Position numbers and translations under genes: made by a program. 39,060 nt of DNA from Candidatus Omnitrophota bacterium (GTDB lineage Bacteria; Omnitrophota; Gorgyraeia; Aquiviventales; Aquiviventaceae), in NCBI GenBank assembly GCA_023247275.1, contig JAHFGT010000017.1:1-39060 (forward strand). The letters run 5' to 3'. Shown in pieces: positions 7,701 through 16,297 of this stretch (position 1 is the first letter of the stretch; the number at the start of each line of letters is the position of its first letter). The notes beneath the pieces are model-generated. The model was given only the letters and a program-made list of their open reading frames with translations. It was not told where the DNA came from and did no database searches.

Positions 7701-7731
7701 CACACGGCCGATTTCGGCCGTGTGTTTTTTT
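7701..7731 (+). terminator. Strong intrinsic terminator
   Basis: CACACGGCCG (7701-7710), loop ATTT, CGGCCGTGTG (7715-7724), then seven T. A perfect 10-bp stem with a U-tract. It separates the RNA at 7484-7634 from the gene at 7750 and could be its expression platform or simply end that transcript. The 344 nt between nagZ and the next gene hold no other coding signal. Confidence 0.9.
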
Positions 7732-7737
7732 GCATGC

Positions 7738-7743
7738 TACAAT
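7738..7743 (+). promoter_or_regulatory. Extended -10 box (TGCTACAAT) 6 nt before the receiver gene
   Basis: TACAAT preceded by TG at the extended -10 position, immediately after the terminator. No recognisable -35, which extended -10 promoters can do without. The ATG at 7750 follows after 6 nt, so transcription would begin at or next to the start codon. Confidence 0.4.
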
Positions 7744-7749
7744 ATCCGC

Positions 7750-8097
7750 ATGTCAGTCCTTGTGCTGGTCGATGATCTGGTGTTCCAAGAAAAAATCCGC
7801 ACGGCCGCCAGTGCGGCGGCGATCCCTGTCGAAATGGTCTCCCACATCGACGCGTGGACTCAGGGGTTGAAGCAGACTCAACCTACACTGCTCGTCGCCG
7901 ACCTGAACGCGACTCACGCAGATCCTCTGGAAGCCATTCGGCTGGCCAAACGGCACGCGCCGACGGTGCCGATGATCGCGTATTGTGCCCATGTGCAACA
8001 CCAGCTGCAAGAGCAGGCTCGACACGCGGGATGCACCCAGGTGCTGCCCCGCTCGGTCTTCGTGCAGCGGTTGCCAGAGCTATTGGGTGGCCGGTGA
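7750..8097 (+). CDS. Stand-alone, partly degenerate response-regulator receiver domain
   Basis: 115-aa protein with the receiver alternation: VLVLVDD at the start (acidic pair), LLVADLNA near residue 56 (phospho-acceptor Asp position), PMIAYCAHV near 84, and VLPRSVF near 102. The usual conserved Lys of the last motif (PKP/PKS) is Arg and the Thr/Ser position is unclear, so signalling may be altered. There is no output domain. The start at 7750 follows the terminator; an upstream in-frame start would lie inside the terminator hairpin. The cupin gene begins directly after its stop (TGAATG). Confidence 0.6.
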   Translation: MSVLVLVDDLVFQEKIRTAASAAAIPVEMVSHIDAWTQGLKQTQPTLLVADLNATHADPLEAIRLAKRHAPTVPMIAYCAHVQHQLQEQARHAGCTQVLPRSVFVQRLPELLGGR

Positions 8098-8394
8098 ATG
8101 GGTCGGGAAGTCGAGCTCATGAATCAATTAGTTCAAGAAGGGTTATCACCCATGCGCTGGTCGAATGGCCCAGATGCGGTGTATGGCTGGCATGATCATC
8201 CGTATGGGAAAGTGCTGGTGGTGGCGTCAGGCACCATCACGTTCACCGTCGGTGAAGAGCATCGAGGGATCGCCATGAAATCGGGTGATCGATTGGAGCT
8301 GCCGCCGCGCACTCCACACAGCGCGGTCGTCGGATCAAGCGGGGTCGTCTGTCTCGAAGCGCATGTGCCGGCTCAGCGATGGGCAGCCGAGTAG
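8098..8394 (+). CDS. Small cupin-domain protein
   Basis: 98-aa single cupin barrel. YGWHDHPYGKVLVVASGTITF (about residues 37-57) is cupin motif 1 with an H-x-H metal pair and the Gly before the turn; GDRLELPPRTPHSA (about 74-87) is motif 2 with its terminal His. Such proteins bind a metal and act as small enzymes or sensors; substrate unknown. The ATG directly follows the preceding stop; an internal Met at position 8 (8119) is an alternative start. The next gene starts 4 nt after its stop. Confidence 0.75.
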   Translation: MGREVELMNQLVQEGLSPMRWSNGPDAVYGWHDHPYGKVLVVASGTITFTVGEEHRGIAMKSGDRLELPPRTPHSAVVGSSGVVCLEAHVPAQRWAAE

Positions 8395-8398
8395 GTCG

Positions 8399-9139
8399 AT
8401 GACCGTCGGGAGTCTGGCCTTGTTCTTGGCCGCGGCGTTTGTCGCTGAAGTGGTCGGCACGATAGCCGGGTTTGGCGCCGCCACGATCCTCACCCCGATC
8501 GCGGCGATCTTCCTTGACATGCAAACCGCTATTGCTATTGTGACCTGCTTCCATCTCTCAGGGAACGTATCACGGTTGTGGTTCTTTGGTCGGCACGTCC
8601 GCTGGAACATGGCGCTATCCTTCGGGGTCACCGGCGTGCTGTGTAGTTTGATCGGGGCGATGCTTACCACACATTTGACATCGTTGAGCATCAAACTGCT
8701 GTTCGGACTGTTCTTGCTTGGATATGTCATCATCGAAGTGATGGTCGCCGGACGGCTCACCTTGCCCCAGACCCCAGCAACCCTGGTGACCGGCGGCGCG
8801 GTGTCCGGGTTTATCGCAGGGCTGTTAGGCACCGGCGGGGCCATTCGGTCCGCCTGTCTGTTCACCTTCGGGCTGCCAAAGGAAGCCTATCTCGGCACCT
8901 CGGCGCTCCTGGCCTTGCTGGTCGATGGCACACGGCTGCCGGTCTATCTCACTGGACGGTTTCTTTCATCGACGATGGTGCCGGTGATTCTGGCGCTCAT
9001 GGTAGTGGCTTGGCTCGGCGCGTGGACTGGGCAACATCTGATCAGGCGTGTCTCCGCTCCAGTGTTTCGACGCTTGGTCCTCGGCCTACTCGCGCTGATG
9101 GGCGTGAAGCTCTTGGTTGAAGGCTGGGTATCGAGATGA
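8399..9139 (+). CDS. TauE/SafE family membrane transporter
   Basis: 246-aa integral membrane protein with about 8 predicted helices. It carries the family N-terminal motif VVGTIAGFGAATILTPIAA and a second half-repeat SGFIAGLLGTGGAIRSACLF near residue 140, as expected of the duplicated TauE/SafE fold (putative exporters of sulfite or organosulfur anions). Start chosen at 8399, giving a short N-terminus before the first helix; the longer upstream frame overlaps the cupin gene. Its stop overlaps the next ATG (ATGA). The transported substrate cannot be told from sequence. Confidence 0.85.
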   Translation: MTVGSLALFLAAAFVAEVVGTIAGFGAATILTPIAAIFLDMQTAIAIVTCFHLSGNVSRLWFFGRHVRWNMALSFGVTGVLCSLIGAMLTTHLTSLSIKLLFGLFLLGYVIIEVMVAGRLTLPQTPATLVTGGAVSGFIAGLLGTGGAIRSACLFTFGLPKEAYLGTSALLALLVDGTRLPVYLTGRFLSSTMVPVILALMVVAWLGAWTGQHLIRRVSAPVFRRLVLGLLALMGVKLLVEGWVSR

Positions 9140-9711
9140 ACCGGCTGGCACGTCTGGCGGCCAGCGCCTGTGCCGTCATCGCGCTGGTCGCATTTTTTCT
9201 CCCGTGGGTCTCCATCAAGATTCGATCGCCTGAGCTCGTGTCGCGCATCCAGCACACCGGCCGAATCACGCTGAGCGTTGAGCGCGATGCCCACACCATG
9301 ACCGGAGAGTTGGGGCAGGTACTCGATCTGCCACAGCAGCTCAGCGGATATGAGCTCCCGCGTGTCGTTCGTCGATCCGAATCACAACTGGCTCTGGCTA
9401 CCTGGGAGGTCATGTCAGGTCGTCGCTCTGAGCTGGACCTTCAGTGTCAACTCGCGTATCTGGTGCCAGCTCTGGTGATCGGACTGGCCACAGCACTCCT
9501 GCTCTTCGGTCGCCGGCTCGCCGTTCGACGTGGCATCGCCGCCATCTGCCTCCTCCTGGCGATCATCGGATTCTGGCAGCTGGGTCGGCTGTCGACCCAC
9601 GCGGCCGTCGTCGTCCCGCGGTATGGGGCCTGGCTGTCCGTGTGGACCTATGGAGCGCTCGCCGCCATTGGCATCGCTGGCGGTTTCGGCCAGAAGGATG
9701 GACAGGGGTAA
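9136..9711 (+). CDS. Membrane protein of unknown function
   Basis: 191 aa. Begins with a helix (LAASACAVIALVAFFLPWVS), then a polar stretch of about 85 residues, probably periplasmic, then three more helices in the C-terminal half (LVPALVIGLATALLLFG, GIAAICLLLAIIGFWQL, WTYGALAAIGIAGGFG). I do not recognise the family. Translationally coupled to the TauE/SafE gene by a 4-bp ATGA overlap and probably part of the same unit. Confidence 0.7.
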   Translation: MNRLARLAASACAVIALVAFFLPWVSIKIRSPELVSRIQHTGRITLSVERDAHTMTGELGQVLDLPQQLSGYELPRVVRRSESQLALATWEVMSGRRSELDLQCQLAYLVPALVIGLATALLLFGRRLAVRRGIAAICLLLAIIGFWQLGRLSTHAAVVVPRYGAWLSVWTYGALAAIGIAGGFGQKDGQG

Positions 9712-9718
9712 TCGGTGG

Positions 9719-9829
9719 ATGTGGGTCGTCGGGGTCCTGGCGATCGTTGGACTGTCTGGCTGCGCGGCTGTGCTGGTTGGAGCTGAAGCTGTGGCTGCGG
9801 CCGGGTCTGCGAAGTTATCGTCTGGTTGA
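9719..9829 (+). CDS. Very small lipoprotein, possibly a truncated DUF3568-like remnant
   Basis: 36 aa: a signal helix ending in the lipobox LSGC, then AAVLVGAEAVAAAGSAKLSSG and stop. The residues after the Cys resemble the beginning of DUF3568-type lipoproteins (GCAAxLVGAGA...), which continue for another 80 or more residues. This may therefore be the stub of a decayed gene or a genuine mini-lipoprotein. It starts 7 nt after the previous stop, behind a weak GGTGG. The promoter at 9826-9855 begins inside its last codons. Confidence 0.4.
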   Translation: MWVVGVLAIVGLSGCAAVLVGAEAVAAAGSAKLSSG

Positions 9830-9855
9830 CGCTGGTTCGACGCGCGCCGTATAAT
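9826..9855 (+). promoter_or_regulatory. Sigma-70 promoter ahead of the tRNA-Phe region
   Basis: TTGACG (9826-9831), 18-bp spacer, TATAAT (9850-9855). The expected transcript start near 9862 lies about 105 nt before the tRNA, leaving a leader with no obvious open frame. Confidence 0.65.
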
Positions 9856-9966
9856 ACCCTGTTCTCTCGCCTTCTGTCTGCGGCGCAGCACCGTGACAGC
9901 TCTCCGTACATTGCAAAGATCTGACCCAGGAGAATGCTGTTCCCAGCGGTGGCGGGGTACACCGAC

Positions 9967-10039
9967 GCCGGGATAGCTCAGGTAGTAGAGCGGAGGCCTG
10001 AAAAGCCTCGCGTCCCCAGTGCAAGTCTGGGTCCCGGCG
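9967..10039 (+). tRNA. tRNA-Phe (GAA), atypical
   Basis: A full cloverleaf of 73 nt: acceptor GCCGGGA/TCCCGGC, D stem GCTC/GAGC, anticodon stem GAGGC/GCCTC with loop CTGAAAA (anticodon GAA), T stem CCCAG/CTGGG. CCA is not encoded. Oddities: the T loop is TGCAAGT, so position 55 is G instead of T, and the D loop AGGTAGTA has A where G18 is expected; the base after the acceptor stem is G, whereas tRNA-Phe normally has A73. A T-run (CTTTTTC) follows directly. It may be a divergent or decaying second tRNA-Phe. Confidence 0.8.
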
Positions 10040-10054
10040 CTTTTTCATCACCTA

Positions 10055-10157
10055 GTGCCGTTCCAACTCTTCGCGCCGACGCTCACCGAACGGCACAGCG
10101 AAAAGTGATAGGGCTCTTCTCACGGGTACGATGCGTCTGGTGAAGTTGGAACGGTAC
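10055..10157. mobile_element. MITE-like element with TIRs and TA flanks
   Basis: 103-bp element between two tRNA genes. Left end GTGCCGTTCCAACTCTTC, right end (complement) GTACCGTTCCAACTTC; with the flanks the first 20 bp match at about 17-18 positions. Both ends abut TA (10053-10054 and 10158-10159) inside CTAG, as expected for TA-duplicating IS630/mariner-type transposition. There is no room for a transposase. Imperfect pairing continues inward for another 10-15 bp. Confidence 0.6.
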
Positions 10158-10169
10158 TAGGCCATAGGT

Positions 10170-10241
10170 GCCGGTGTAGCTCAGAGGTAGAGCAGCTGTT
10201 TCGTAAACAGCGGGTCGGAGGTTCGATTCCTCTCACCGGCT
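10170..10241 (+). tRNA. tRNA-Thr (CGT)
   Basis: 72-nt cloverleaf: acceptor GCCGGTG/CACCGGC, D stem GCTC/GAGC, anticodon stem GCTGT/ACAGC with loop TTCGTAA (anticodon CGT, reads ACG), T stem GAGAGG-type pairing around GGTTCGATTCC with a normal TTCGATT loop, discriminator T. CCA is not encoded. Confidence 0.95.
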
Positions 10242-10260
10242 TGTTCTTTTAACAGGGAGA

Positions 10261-10395
10261 GGAATCAACAGGCCGATTCCGGAGCGCCGACCATCAGGGT
10301 CGGCGCGGCCGGACGCCCGCCGCGTCCGGCATTCCGCGGCCACGATCATCGTGGCCGCTCCAGAGCCGCCGGAACCGCAAAGGCTCCGGTCTCTC
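10261..10395. other. Cluster of four or five tandem hairpins between tRNA-Thr and trx
   Basis: Successive hairpins: GGAATC/GATTCC (10261-10280), GCGCCGACC/GGTCGGCGC (10284-10306), CCGGACGC/GCGTCCGG (10309-10329), GCGGCCACGAT/ATCGTGGCCGC (10336-10358), and a weaker AGAGCC/GGCTC pair up to about 10386. Each is about 20 nt and they abut closely. No T-tract follows. It could be a structured 5' leader of trx or a processing/termination region for the tRNA transcript. Confidence 0.6.
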
Positions 10396-10437
10396 ACTGG
10401 TTTTCGTTTCAGAGTGTGCTGACACGTGGAGGAAAAC

Positions 10438-10770
10438 ATGTCCGAATCAGTGGTGGAGTTCTCCGACAAGAATTTTGACCAGGAAGTCATCCAGTCCACC
10501 ACGCCAGTCCTGGTGGACCTGTGGGCGGCCTGGTGCAGTCCGTGCCGCATGATCGCTCCGGTGATTGAGGAGCTGGCTGGCACGTATCAGGGCAGGATGA
10601 AAATGGGCAAGCTCAACGTCGACGATTATCCGCAACTCGCGGCGCGGTTTCGCGTGATGAACATTCCGACCCTGCTGCTCATGAAACAAGGCCAAGAAGT
10701 GGATCGCATTGTTGGGGTCTTGCCGAAAGACGAACTGGTGCGGCGGATCGACAAAGTGCTGACCGGTTGA
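10438..10770 (+). CDS. Thioredoxin
   Basis: 110-aa single-domain thioredoxin, the usual length. The active site is LWAAWCSPCRMIAP (Cys-Ser-Pro-Cys instead of the usual Cys-Gly-Pro-Cys), with the cis-Pro loop NIPTLLLMKQGQ and the final helix LVRRIDKVL. It reduces protein disulfides in the cytoplasm. The ATG at 10438 was chosen because GGAGGA lies just upstream; an in-frame GTG at 10426 would place the ribosome site inside the gene. The Ser in the active site may shift the redox potential slightly (family knowledge, not measured). Confidence 0.95.
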   Translation: MSESVVEFSDKNFDQEVIQSTTPVLVDLWAAWCSPCRMIAPVIEELAGTYQGRMKMGKLNVDDYPQLAARFRVMNIPTLLLMKQGQEVDRIVGVLPKDELVRRIDKVLTG

Positions 10771-10810
10771 ACGTTGGCCGCACCCCATGATGGTTCGGGC
10801 TGACCATCTC

Positions 10811-11419
10811 ATGCGACCAACGATTGTCGTGTTGTGTTCTGGTCAGGGGACCAATCTTCAGGCAATTCTCCGCGCGATTCAGACCAAGCGTCTGCGAGCT
10901 CGTGTCGCATGCGTCATCAGCGACCGGGCCGATGCGTATGCGCTCGCCCGCGCCCGTCAGGCCAAGGTCCCAGCGCACCACATTGATCCGGCTCGATTTC
11001 CCGACCGTGCCAGCTATGAGCGCGCGCTGATCGCGTTGTGCGAGCAGGAGACGGTCCGACTGGTGTGCCTGGCCGGATTTATGCGCGTTCTCTCCCCGGT
11101 GTTCGTGACACATTTCCGCAACCGAATCCTCAACATCCATCCCGCACTCTTGCCAGCCTTTCCTGGGGCGCACGCGGTCCGCGACGCCCTGCGTTGGGGT
11201 GTCAAGGTCACTGGAGTCACCGTCCACTTCGTCGACGAGCATGTGGACCATGGCCCCATCGTGTTGCAGGAGGCGGTGCCGATCCGTCCAGGGGAAACCG
11301 AATCCCAGCTGTTGACCCGGATCCACCAGAGGGAGCATCGCCTCTATCCAGAGGCGATTCGATGGGTGCTGGCAGGACACACCAAGATCGTTGGACGCTC
11401 GGTCAAGAAGGTGAGTTAA
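10811..11419 (+). CDS. purN: Phosphoribosylglycinamide formyltransferase
   Basis: Transfers the formyl group of 10-formyl-tetrahydrofolate to GAR in purine synthesis. The 202-aa product starts MRPTIVVLCSGQGTNLQAI (phosphate-binding SGxGTN). It has LAGFMRVLSPVF near residue 85, the catalytic block ILNIHPALLPAFPG with Asn and His near 104-106, and VHFVDEHVDHGPI with the catalytic Asp near 142. The start at 10811 fits family length; an upstream frame from 10787 adds 8 residues. It ends 4 bp into the convergent lipoprotein gene, with no obvious terminator between them. Confidence 0.95.
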   Translation: MRPTIVVLCSGQGTNLQAILRAIQTKRLRARVACVISDRADAYALARARQAKVPAHHIDPARFPDRASYERALIALCEQETVRLVCLAGFMRVLSPVFVTHFRNRILNIHPALLPAFPGAHAVRDALRWGVKVTGVTVHFVDEHVDHGPIVLQEAVPIRPGETESQLLTRIHQREHRLYPEAIRWVLAGHTKIVGRSVKKVS

Positions 11420-12258
11420 CGGAACAGGTCGAGCTTGGTTTTTGGCAGCACAAAGTTTCGGCCGCTGAACGGGTGTACGAGCCGGATTTTCTCGAACGAG
11501 TTAAAGTGATAGCTTTTCAGGACGTTCGCCACCACGTTGGTGGAGTTTTGAAAGATCACTCGGATGGTGTCGTCATCGAGCGAATCTTTGCCGATCGGTG
11601 AGACATCAAGACTGAACGCGAATTCGCCATTCTCAAACTGTCCAGCGCACCGTCCCACCTTCGCCACGCCTGGTAACTCAAGATCCTCGGTCAGTCGCTG
11701 TTGGATCCGTCGCGTCAATTGCCAGCTCAAGAACTCCTCAAGCTGGATGTCGCGCGGCACGTATTCATCCAGCGACAGCGTCCCATTGCGGACGAAATTC
11801 AACTCAAAGATCGTCCGCGCGTACATCTCCGGAATATCAATCATGCTGGCATTAAACCGCCGCACATCGTCCACGTACCGCACAATGGTGAGATACGCGC
11901 CGGGTGTCTTTGGATCGGAGAGCAGCAGGACATAGAACCGTACCTCAGCATCGCTGCTGAGCAGTACCCGGTGCATCGCGGTCAGCGCCTTGCGATTGGC
12001 TTCATCGAATTTCGGGCCGATGGTGATGCTACGTTCAGCGCCAGGCTCCTCGTGCAGGGTCAGCGATCCAGGGTATCCCAATTGCATGGCTAAGGTGTGA
12101 TTAATCAATCGGACCGAGGCTTGGAGATGGTCTTGGTTGAGGATTTGCTGAAGCGACTCGGCCAGCCGCTCCTTGGGATAGGTCGGTTTGGCACTGCAGC
12201 CGTTCAGCCACAGCGTAGCGCAGACCGCCACCAGTGCCCATACACGCTGGGAGGGCAT
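11416..12258 (-). CDS. Lipoprotein of unknown function paired with an FtsH-like protease
   Basis: 280 aa. The start at 12258 follows GGGGG and gives a clean lipoprotein signal (VWALVAVCATLWLNGCSAKP, lipobox LNGC). The mature part is mixed alpha/beta with no motif I recognise; residues such as DLELPGVAKVGRCAGQFENGEFAFSLDVSP suggest a beta-rich C-terminal half. It begins 13 nt after the stop of the FtsH-like gene, so the two are one transcript and the lipoprotein may be a partner or substrate adaptor of the protease (inference from position only). Confidence 0.75.
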   Translation of the reverse strand: MPSQRVWALVAVCATLWLNGCSAKPTYPKERLAESLQQILNQDHLQASVRLINHTLAMQLGYPGSLTLHEEPGAERSITIGPKFDEANRKALTAMHRVLLSSDAEVRFYVLLLSDPKTPGAYLTIVRYVDDVRRFNASMIDIPEMYARTIFELNFVRNGTLSLDEYVPRDIQLEEFLSWQLTRRIQQRLTEDLELPGVAKVGRCAGQFENGEFAFSLDVSPIGKDSLDDDTIRVIFQNSTNVVANVLKSYHFNSFEKIRLVHPFSGRNFVLPKTKLDLFR

Positions 12259-12271
12259 CAATCCCCCCGAG

Positions 12272-13954
12272 TTAGGATGGTGCAGATTCGGGCGCTGGGA
12301 GCACCCGTTGTTTGCCGTATTCGGCAAAGATCGCCTCGATCTCGTCGTACTCGAGTTCGTCCTTGCTCAACAGTTCGTCTTTAAACCGTTCCAGCAGCCC
12401 GTCCTCTTTACGCAGTAGGGTGTCAACTTCTTCCACGCACTGTTTCAGGATCAGCTGCATCTCATCATTGAGCTTCTCTTTGACACGGTCGGATAAATAA
12501 TCCCCTGAGCTCCCAGAGCGGAAGACCCACGAACCGGTCAGGCTCTGGTAGTTGCCCACAAACCCGTTGGTTCCCATGCCAAGATTCCAAACCATCTCCT
12601 GGACAATCGCCATCGCGTGCTGGAAATCCGAGCCTACACCGTCGGATGTCGAGCCGCATTTGATCTTCTCGGCGACATACCCGGCCAGCGACACCTTGAT
12701 ATTGGCCATGAGCCGATCACGGCTCTGAAGTTTCAATTCCTCACGGGGGACGTGGTACACCACACCGTGCGTGCCCCCGCGACGGGAAATAATCGACGCC
12801 TTGAACACATCGTCGGTCGGATGGAGGAGGTAGGTCGTGATCAGATGGCCGGTCTCATGGTAGGCGACGCGGCGACGCTCATCCGGCGCCAATTTCTGCT
12901 TGATTTTGAACCCGAGGTCAATCCGTTCCAAGGCTTCAGACAGATCTTTGTAGGTAATCGTCTCGTGTTTATTGCGGGTGGCGATCAGCGCGGCTTCTTT
13001 GACGAGATTTTCAATATCCGCCGGGGTGTGGTAGACCGTCCGCCGGGCCAGCCGGGCCACATCGATGCCAGAATCAGCGGTGACCTTGGCGAGATAAAAC
13101 TGCAACAATCTTTCGCGATCCCGCAAGCCGGGCCGATCCACATAGATCTTACGATCCAGCCGACCGGGCCGCATCAACGCCTGATCGAGCACGTTCTCAT
13201 TCGCATTGGTGGCGCCGATGACGATGATGTTGAACTGGCCGCTCTCCAGTCCGTCCATCTGCACCAGCAGCTCATTGACCGTGTTGTTGCGTTCGGTCTG
13301 CGCGCCAAATCCCAGGTCGGTCCCCCGAGAGGTTCCAACGGCATCGAGCTCATCGATGAAGATGATGCAGCCGCCTTCAACCTTGGCCAGCAGTTGCGCT
13401 TTTTTGAAGATCTTGCGCACGCGGGCCGGGCCAGTGCCGACGAAGATCTCGATGAACTCAGAGCCGGATACCGATAAGAACGGCAACCCGGACTCCGTGG
13501 CGATGGCCTTCGCCAGGTAGGTTTTGCCACAGCCTGGCGGCCCGCTCAATAGGACGCCTCGGAGGACCTTGCCGCCGATCTTCGTCACCTTGGCATGGTC
13601 TTTGAGTAATTCGACGACTTCCCAGGCCTCTTGCTTGGCCTCCTCCATGCCGATGACTTCATCCCACTTCACTTTGACCGTGTCGGCTTTGACCCGCTTC
13701 TTATCCAATTTGCTGAAGCTGCCACCGCCATAGTGCAGCCAGTACATGAATCCGATAAAGACGGCCGCATAGACGATCGACTGGATCGGCATCGTCGACA
13801 ACAGCACAAGGAAATACGACCGTTGATACGAATCGATCTGCAGCAGCGCGTACATCGGCCAGACGATGGACAGCAGCAGCAGCACTAGCAGGACAATCTT
13901 GAGCCAGTGGATATACAACAGCAGCGCCAGCTTGTGGAATGGGTTTCGTTTCAT
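12272..13954 (-). CDS. FtsH-like membrane AAA+ zinc metalloprotease
   Basis: 560 aa. Two N-terminal helices (LALLLYIHWLKIVLLVLLLL and IQSIVYAAVFIGFMYWL) are separated by only about 20-25 residues, far shorter than the roughly 70-residue periplasmic domain of E. coli FtsH. The AAA module has Walker A GPPGCGKT, pore motif FVG (in EIFVGTGPARVRKIF), Walker B CIIFIDELDAVG, and a second region of homology with ATNANENVLDQALMRPGRLD. The protease domain has HETGH (zinc site and catalytic Glu) and a downstream GSTSDGVGSDF acidic segment. The C-terminus is acidic and helical. ATG at 13954 is preferred to an in-frame GTG at 13960. It probably degrades or extracts membrane proteins and looks like a paralogue rather than the housekeeping FtsH. 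Confidence 0.85.
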   Translation of the reverse strand: MKRNPFHKLALLLYIHWLKIVLLVLLLLSIVWPMYALLQIDSYQRSYFLVLLSTMPIQSIVYAAVFIGFMYWLHYGGGSFSKLDKKRVKADTVKVKWDEVIGMEEAKQEAWEVVELLKDHAKVTKIGGKVLRGVLLSGPPGCGKTYLAKAIATESGLPFLSVSGSEFIEIFVGTGPARVRKIFKKAQLLAKVEGGCIIFIDELDAVGTSRGTDLGFGAQTERNNTVNELLVQMDGLESGQFNIIVIGATNANENVLDQALMRPGRLDRKIYVDRPGLRDRERLLQFYLAKVTADSGIDVARLARRTVYHTPADIENLVKEAALIATRNKHETITYKDLSEALERIDLGFKIKQKLAPDERRRVAYHETGHLITTYLLHPTDDVFKASIISRRGGTHGVVYHVPREELKLQSRDRLMANIKVSLAGYVAEKIKCGSTSDGVGSDFQHAMAIVQEMVWNLGMGTNGFVGNYQSLTGSWVFRSGSSGDYLSDRVKEKLNDEMQLILKQCVEEVDTLLRKEDGLLERFKDELLSKDELEYDEIEAIFAEYGKQRVLPAPESAPS

Positions 13955-13965
13955 GATCACCTACA

Positions 13966-13995
13966 ACTATATCACGGGGTGAAGAGCAGTGTCAA
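13966..13995 (-). promoter_or_regulatory. Sigma-70 promoter of the FtsH-like gene
   Basis: On the minus strand TTGACA (13995-13990), 18-bp spacer, TATAGT (13971-13966). The ATG at 13954 is 11 nt after the -10 box, so the leader would be about 4-5 nt at most. Confidence 0.75.
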
Positions 13996-14103
13996 CGAAG
14001 GTACCCGATGATTTTCCGACGAGGAAATAGATACCGTACCATTGGCGACCCGCGACTGTCAATAAGCAAGTGAGGAATCTTTGCCAGGTCTCTATCGATC
14101 ATC

Positions 14104-14132
14104 TTGCCTCACGTCGGTCGCGGCGCTATAAT
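14104..14132 (+). promoter_or_regulatory. Sigma-70 promoter for eno-ftsB, with a structured leader
   Basis: TTGCCT (14104-14109), 17-bp spacer, TATAAT (14127-14132). The leader to the ATG at 14277 is about 138 nt and includes the perfect hairpin CGGCTCCGCC/GGCGGAGCCG (14223-14245), 32 nt before the start codon. The rest of 13996-14276 shows no coding signal. Confidence 0.75.
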
Positions 14133-14276
14133 CCCACCACCGAGACCTCACGGTGGCTGGTGGCAGTTCGTCGTGAGCCGCCGTGACGAACATGCAACAT
14201 GCAGATGCCGTCGTAATTTTCGCGGCTCCGCCTGAGGCGGAGCCGGCCTAGGTGATAGGATAATCCCACAACGTAG

Positions 14277-15921
<1,645 letters not shown>

Positions 15922-15925
<4 letters not shown>

Positions 15926-15950
15926 CTTCCTCTGGCGTCCCATCTATAAT
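15922..15950 (+). promoter_or_regulatory. Sigma-70 promoter of the tRNA-fMet gene
   Basis: TTGACT (15922-15927), 17-bp spacer, TATAAT (15945-15950). Transcription would start near 15957, about 13 nt before the tRNA. Confidence 0.85.
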
Positions 15951-16003
15951 TCCCTTACGACACCTCTACCGCGGGGTGGAGCAGTCAGGTAGCTCGTCGG
16001 GCT

Positions 16004-16297
16004 CATTTGGGCTGCCCGTGCTGGAAACGGCCGGGTGATCCCCGTCAAAGTCGGTGAATCCTTTACTGGTAACACCGAGCCAAGCCCTGAGCCGAATGGT
16101 TCTGGGAAGGTGTAGAGACTAGACGGCGGGCACCCTCGTCCCACCACCTGCTGGCGGCGCCAAAGGCGCCAGGTCCCCCTCGGGACCGTTCGCCAGTGGC
16201 GAACCCAGCAGGTGGTGGGACAGGGTGAAGGTATAGTCCAGACCACAAACTACGGATGGTCTGTTGATCCGTAGGCAGCGAAAGCTGTCGTGGTACG
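16004..16297 (+). ncRNA. Group I intron (IC3, Azoarcus-like) in the tRNA-fMet anticodon loop
   Basis: Self-splicing RNA elements are visible: GTCAAAGTCGG and GGTAACACCGAGCCAAGC (P4-P6 region), GAAGGTGTAGAGACTAGACGG split at 16106-16126 (P7 and guanosine site with P3), and AAGGTATAGTCCAG at 16228-16241 (3' strand of P7). These closely follow the Azoarcus tRNA-Ile intron. There is no ORF, so no homing endonuclease. CAT occurs at both junctions, so the mature tRNA is the same whether cutting is after T33 or after T36. Cutting after T33 (16003) satisfies both the 5'-U and the terminal-G rules and is used here. The P1 pairing is not settled. Confidence 0.9.
16139..16220 (+). other. Enlarged P8 domain of the intron (four-way junction)
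   Basis: A perfect 16-bp helix (TCCCACCACCTGCTGG, 16139-16154, with 16205-16220) encloses three consecutive hairpins: GGCGCC/GGCGCC (16156-16170), GGTCCC/GGGACC (16172-16187) and GTTCGCC/GGCGAAC (16188-16204), separated by 0-1 nt. It lies between the two strands of P7, where P8 is expected. Confidence 0.85.

Noticed and set aside
10261..10395. A third GEMM riboswitch
   Set aside because: GCAAAGGCTCC recalls the core, but the closing GGTTGCC-type strand and the tetraloop arm are absent.
14140..14276. Fluoride riboswitch in the eno leader
   Set aside because: eno is often fluoride-controlled, but the GGCGATGG-type core is absent; only a plain hairpin is seen.
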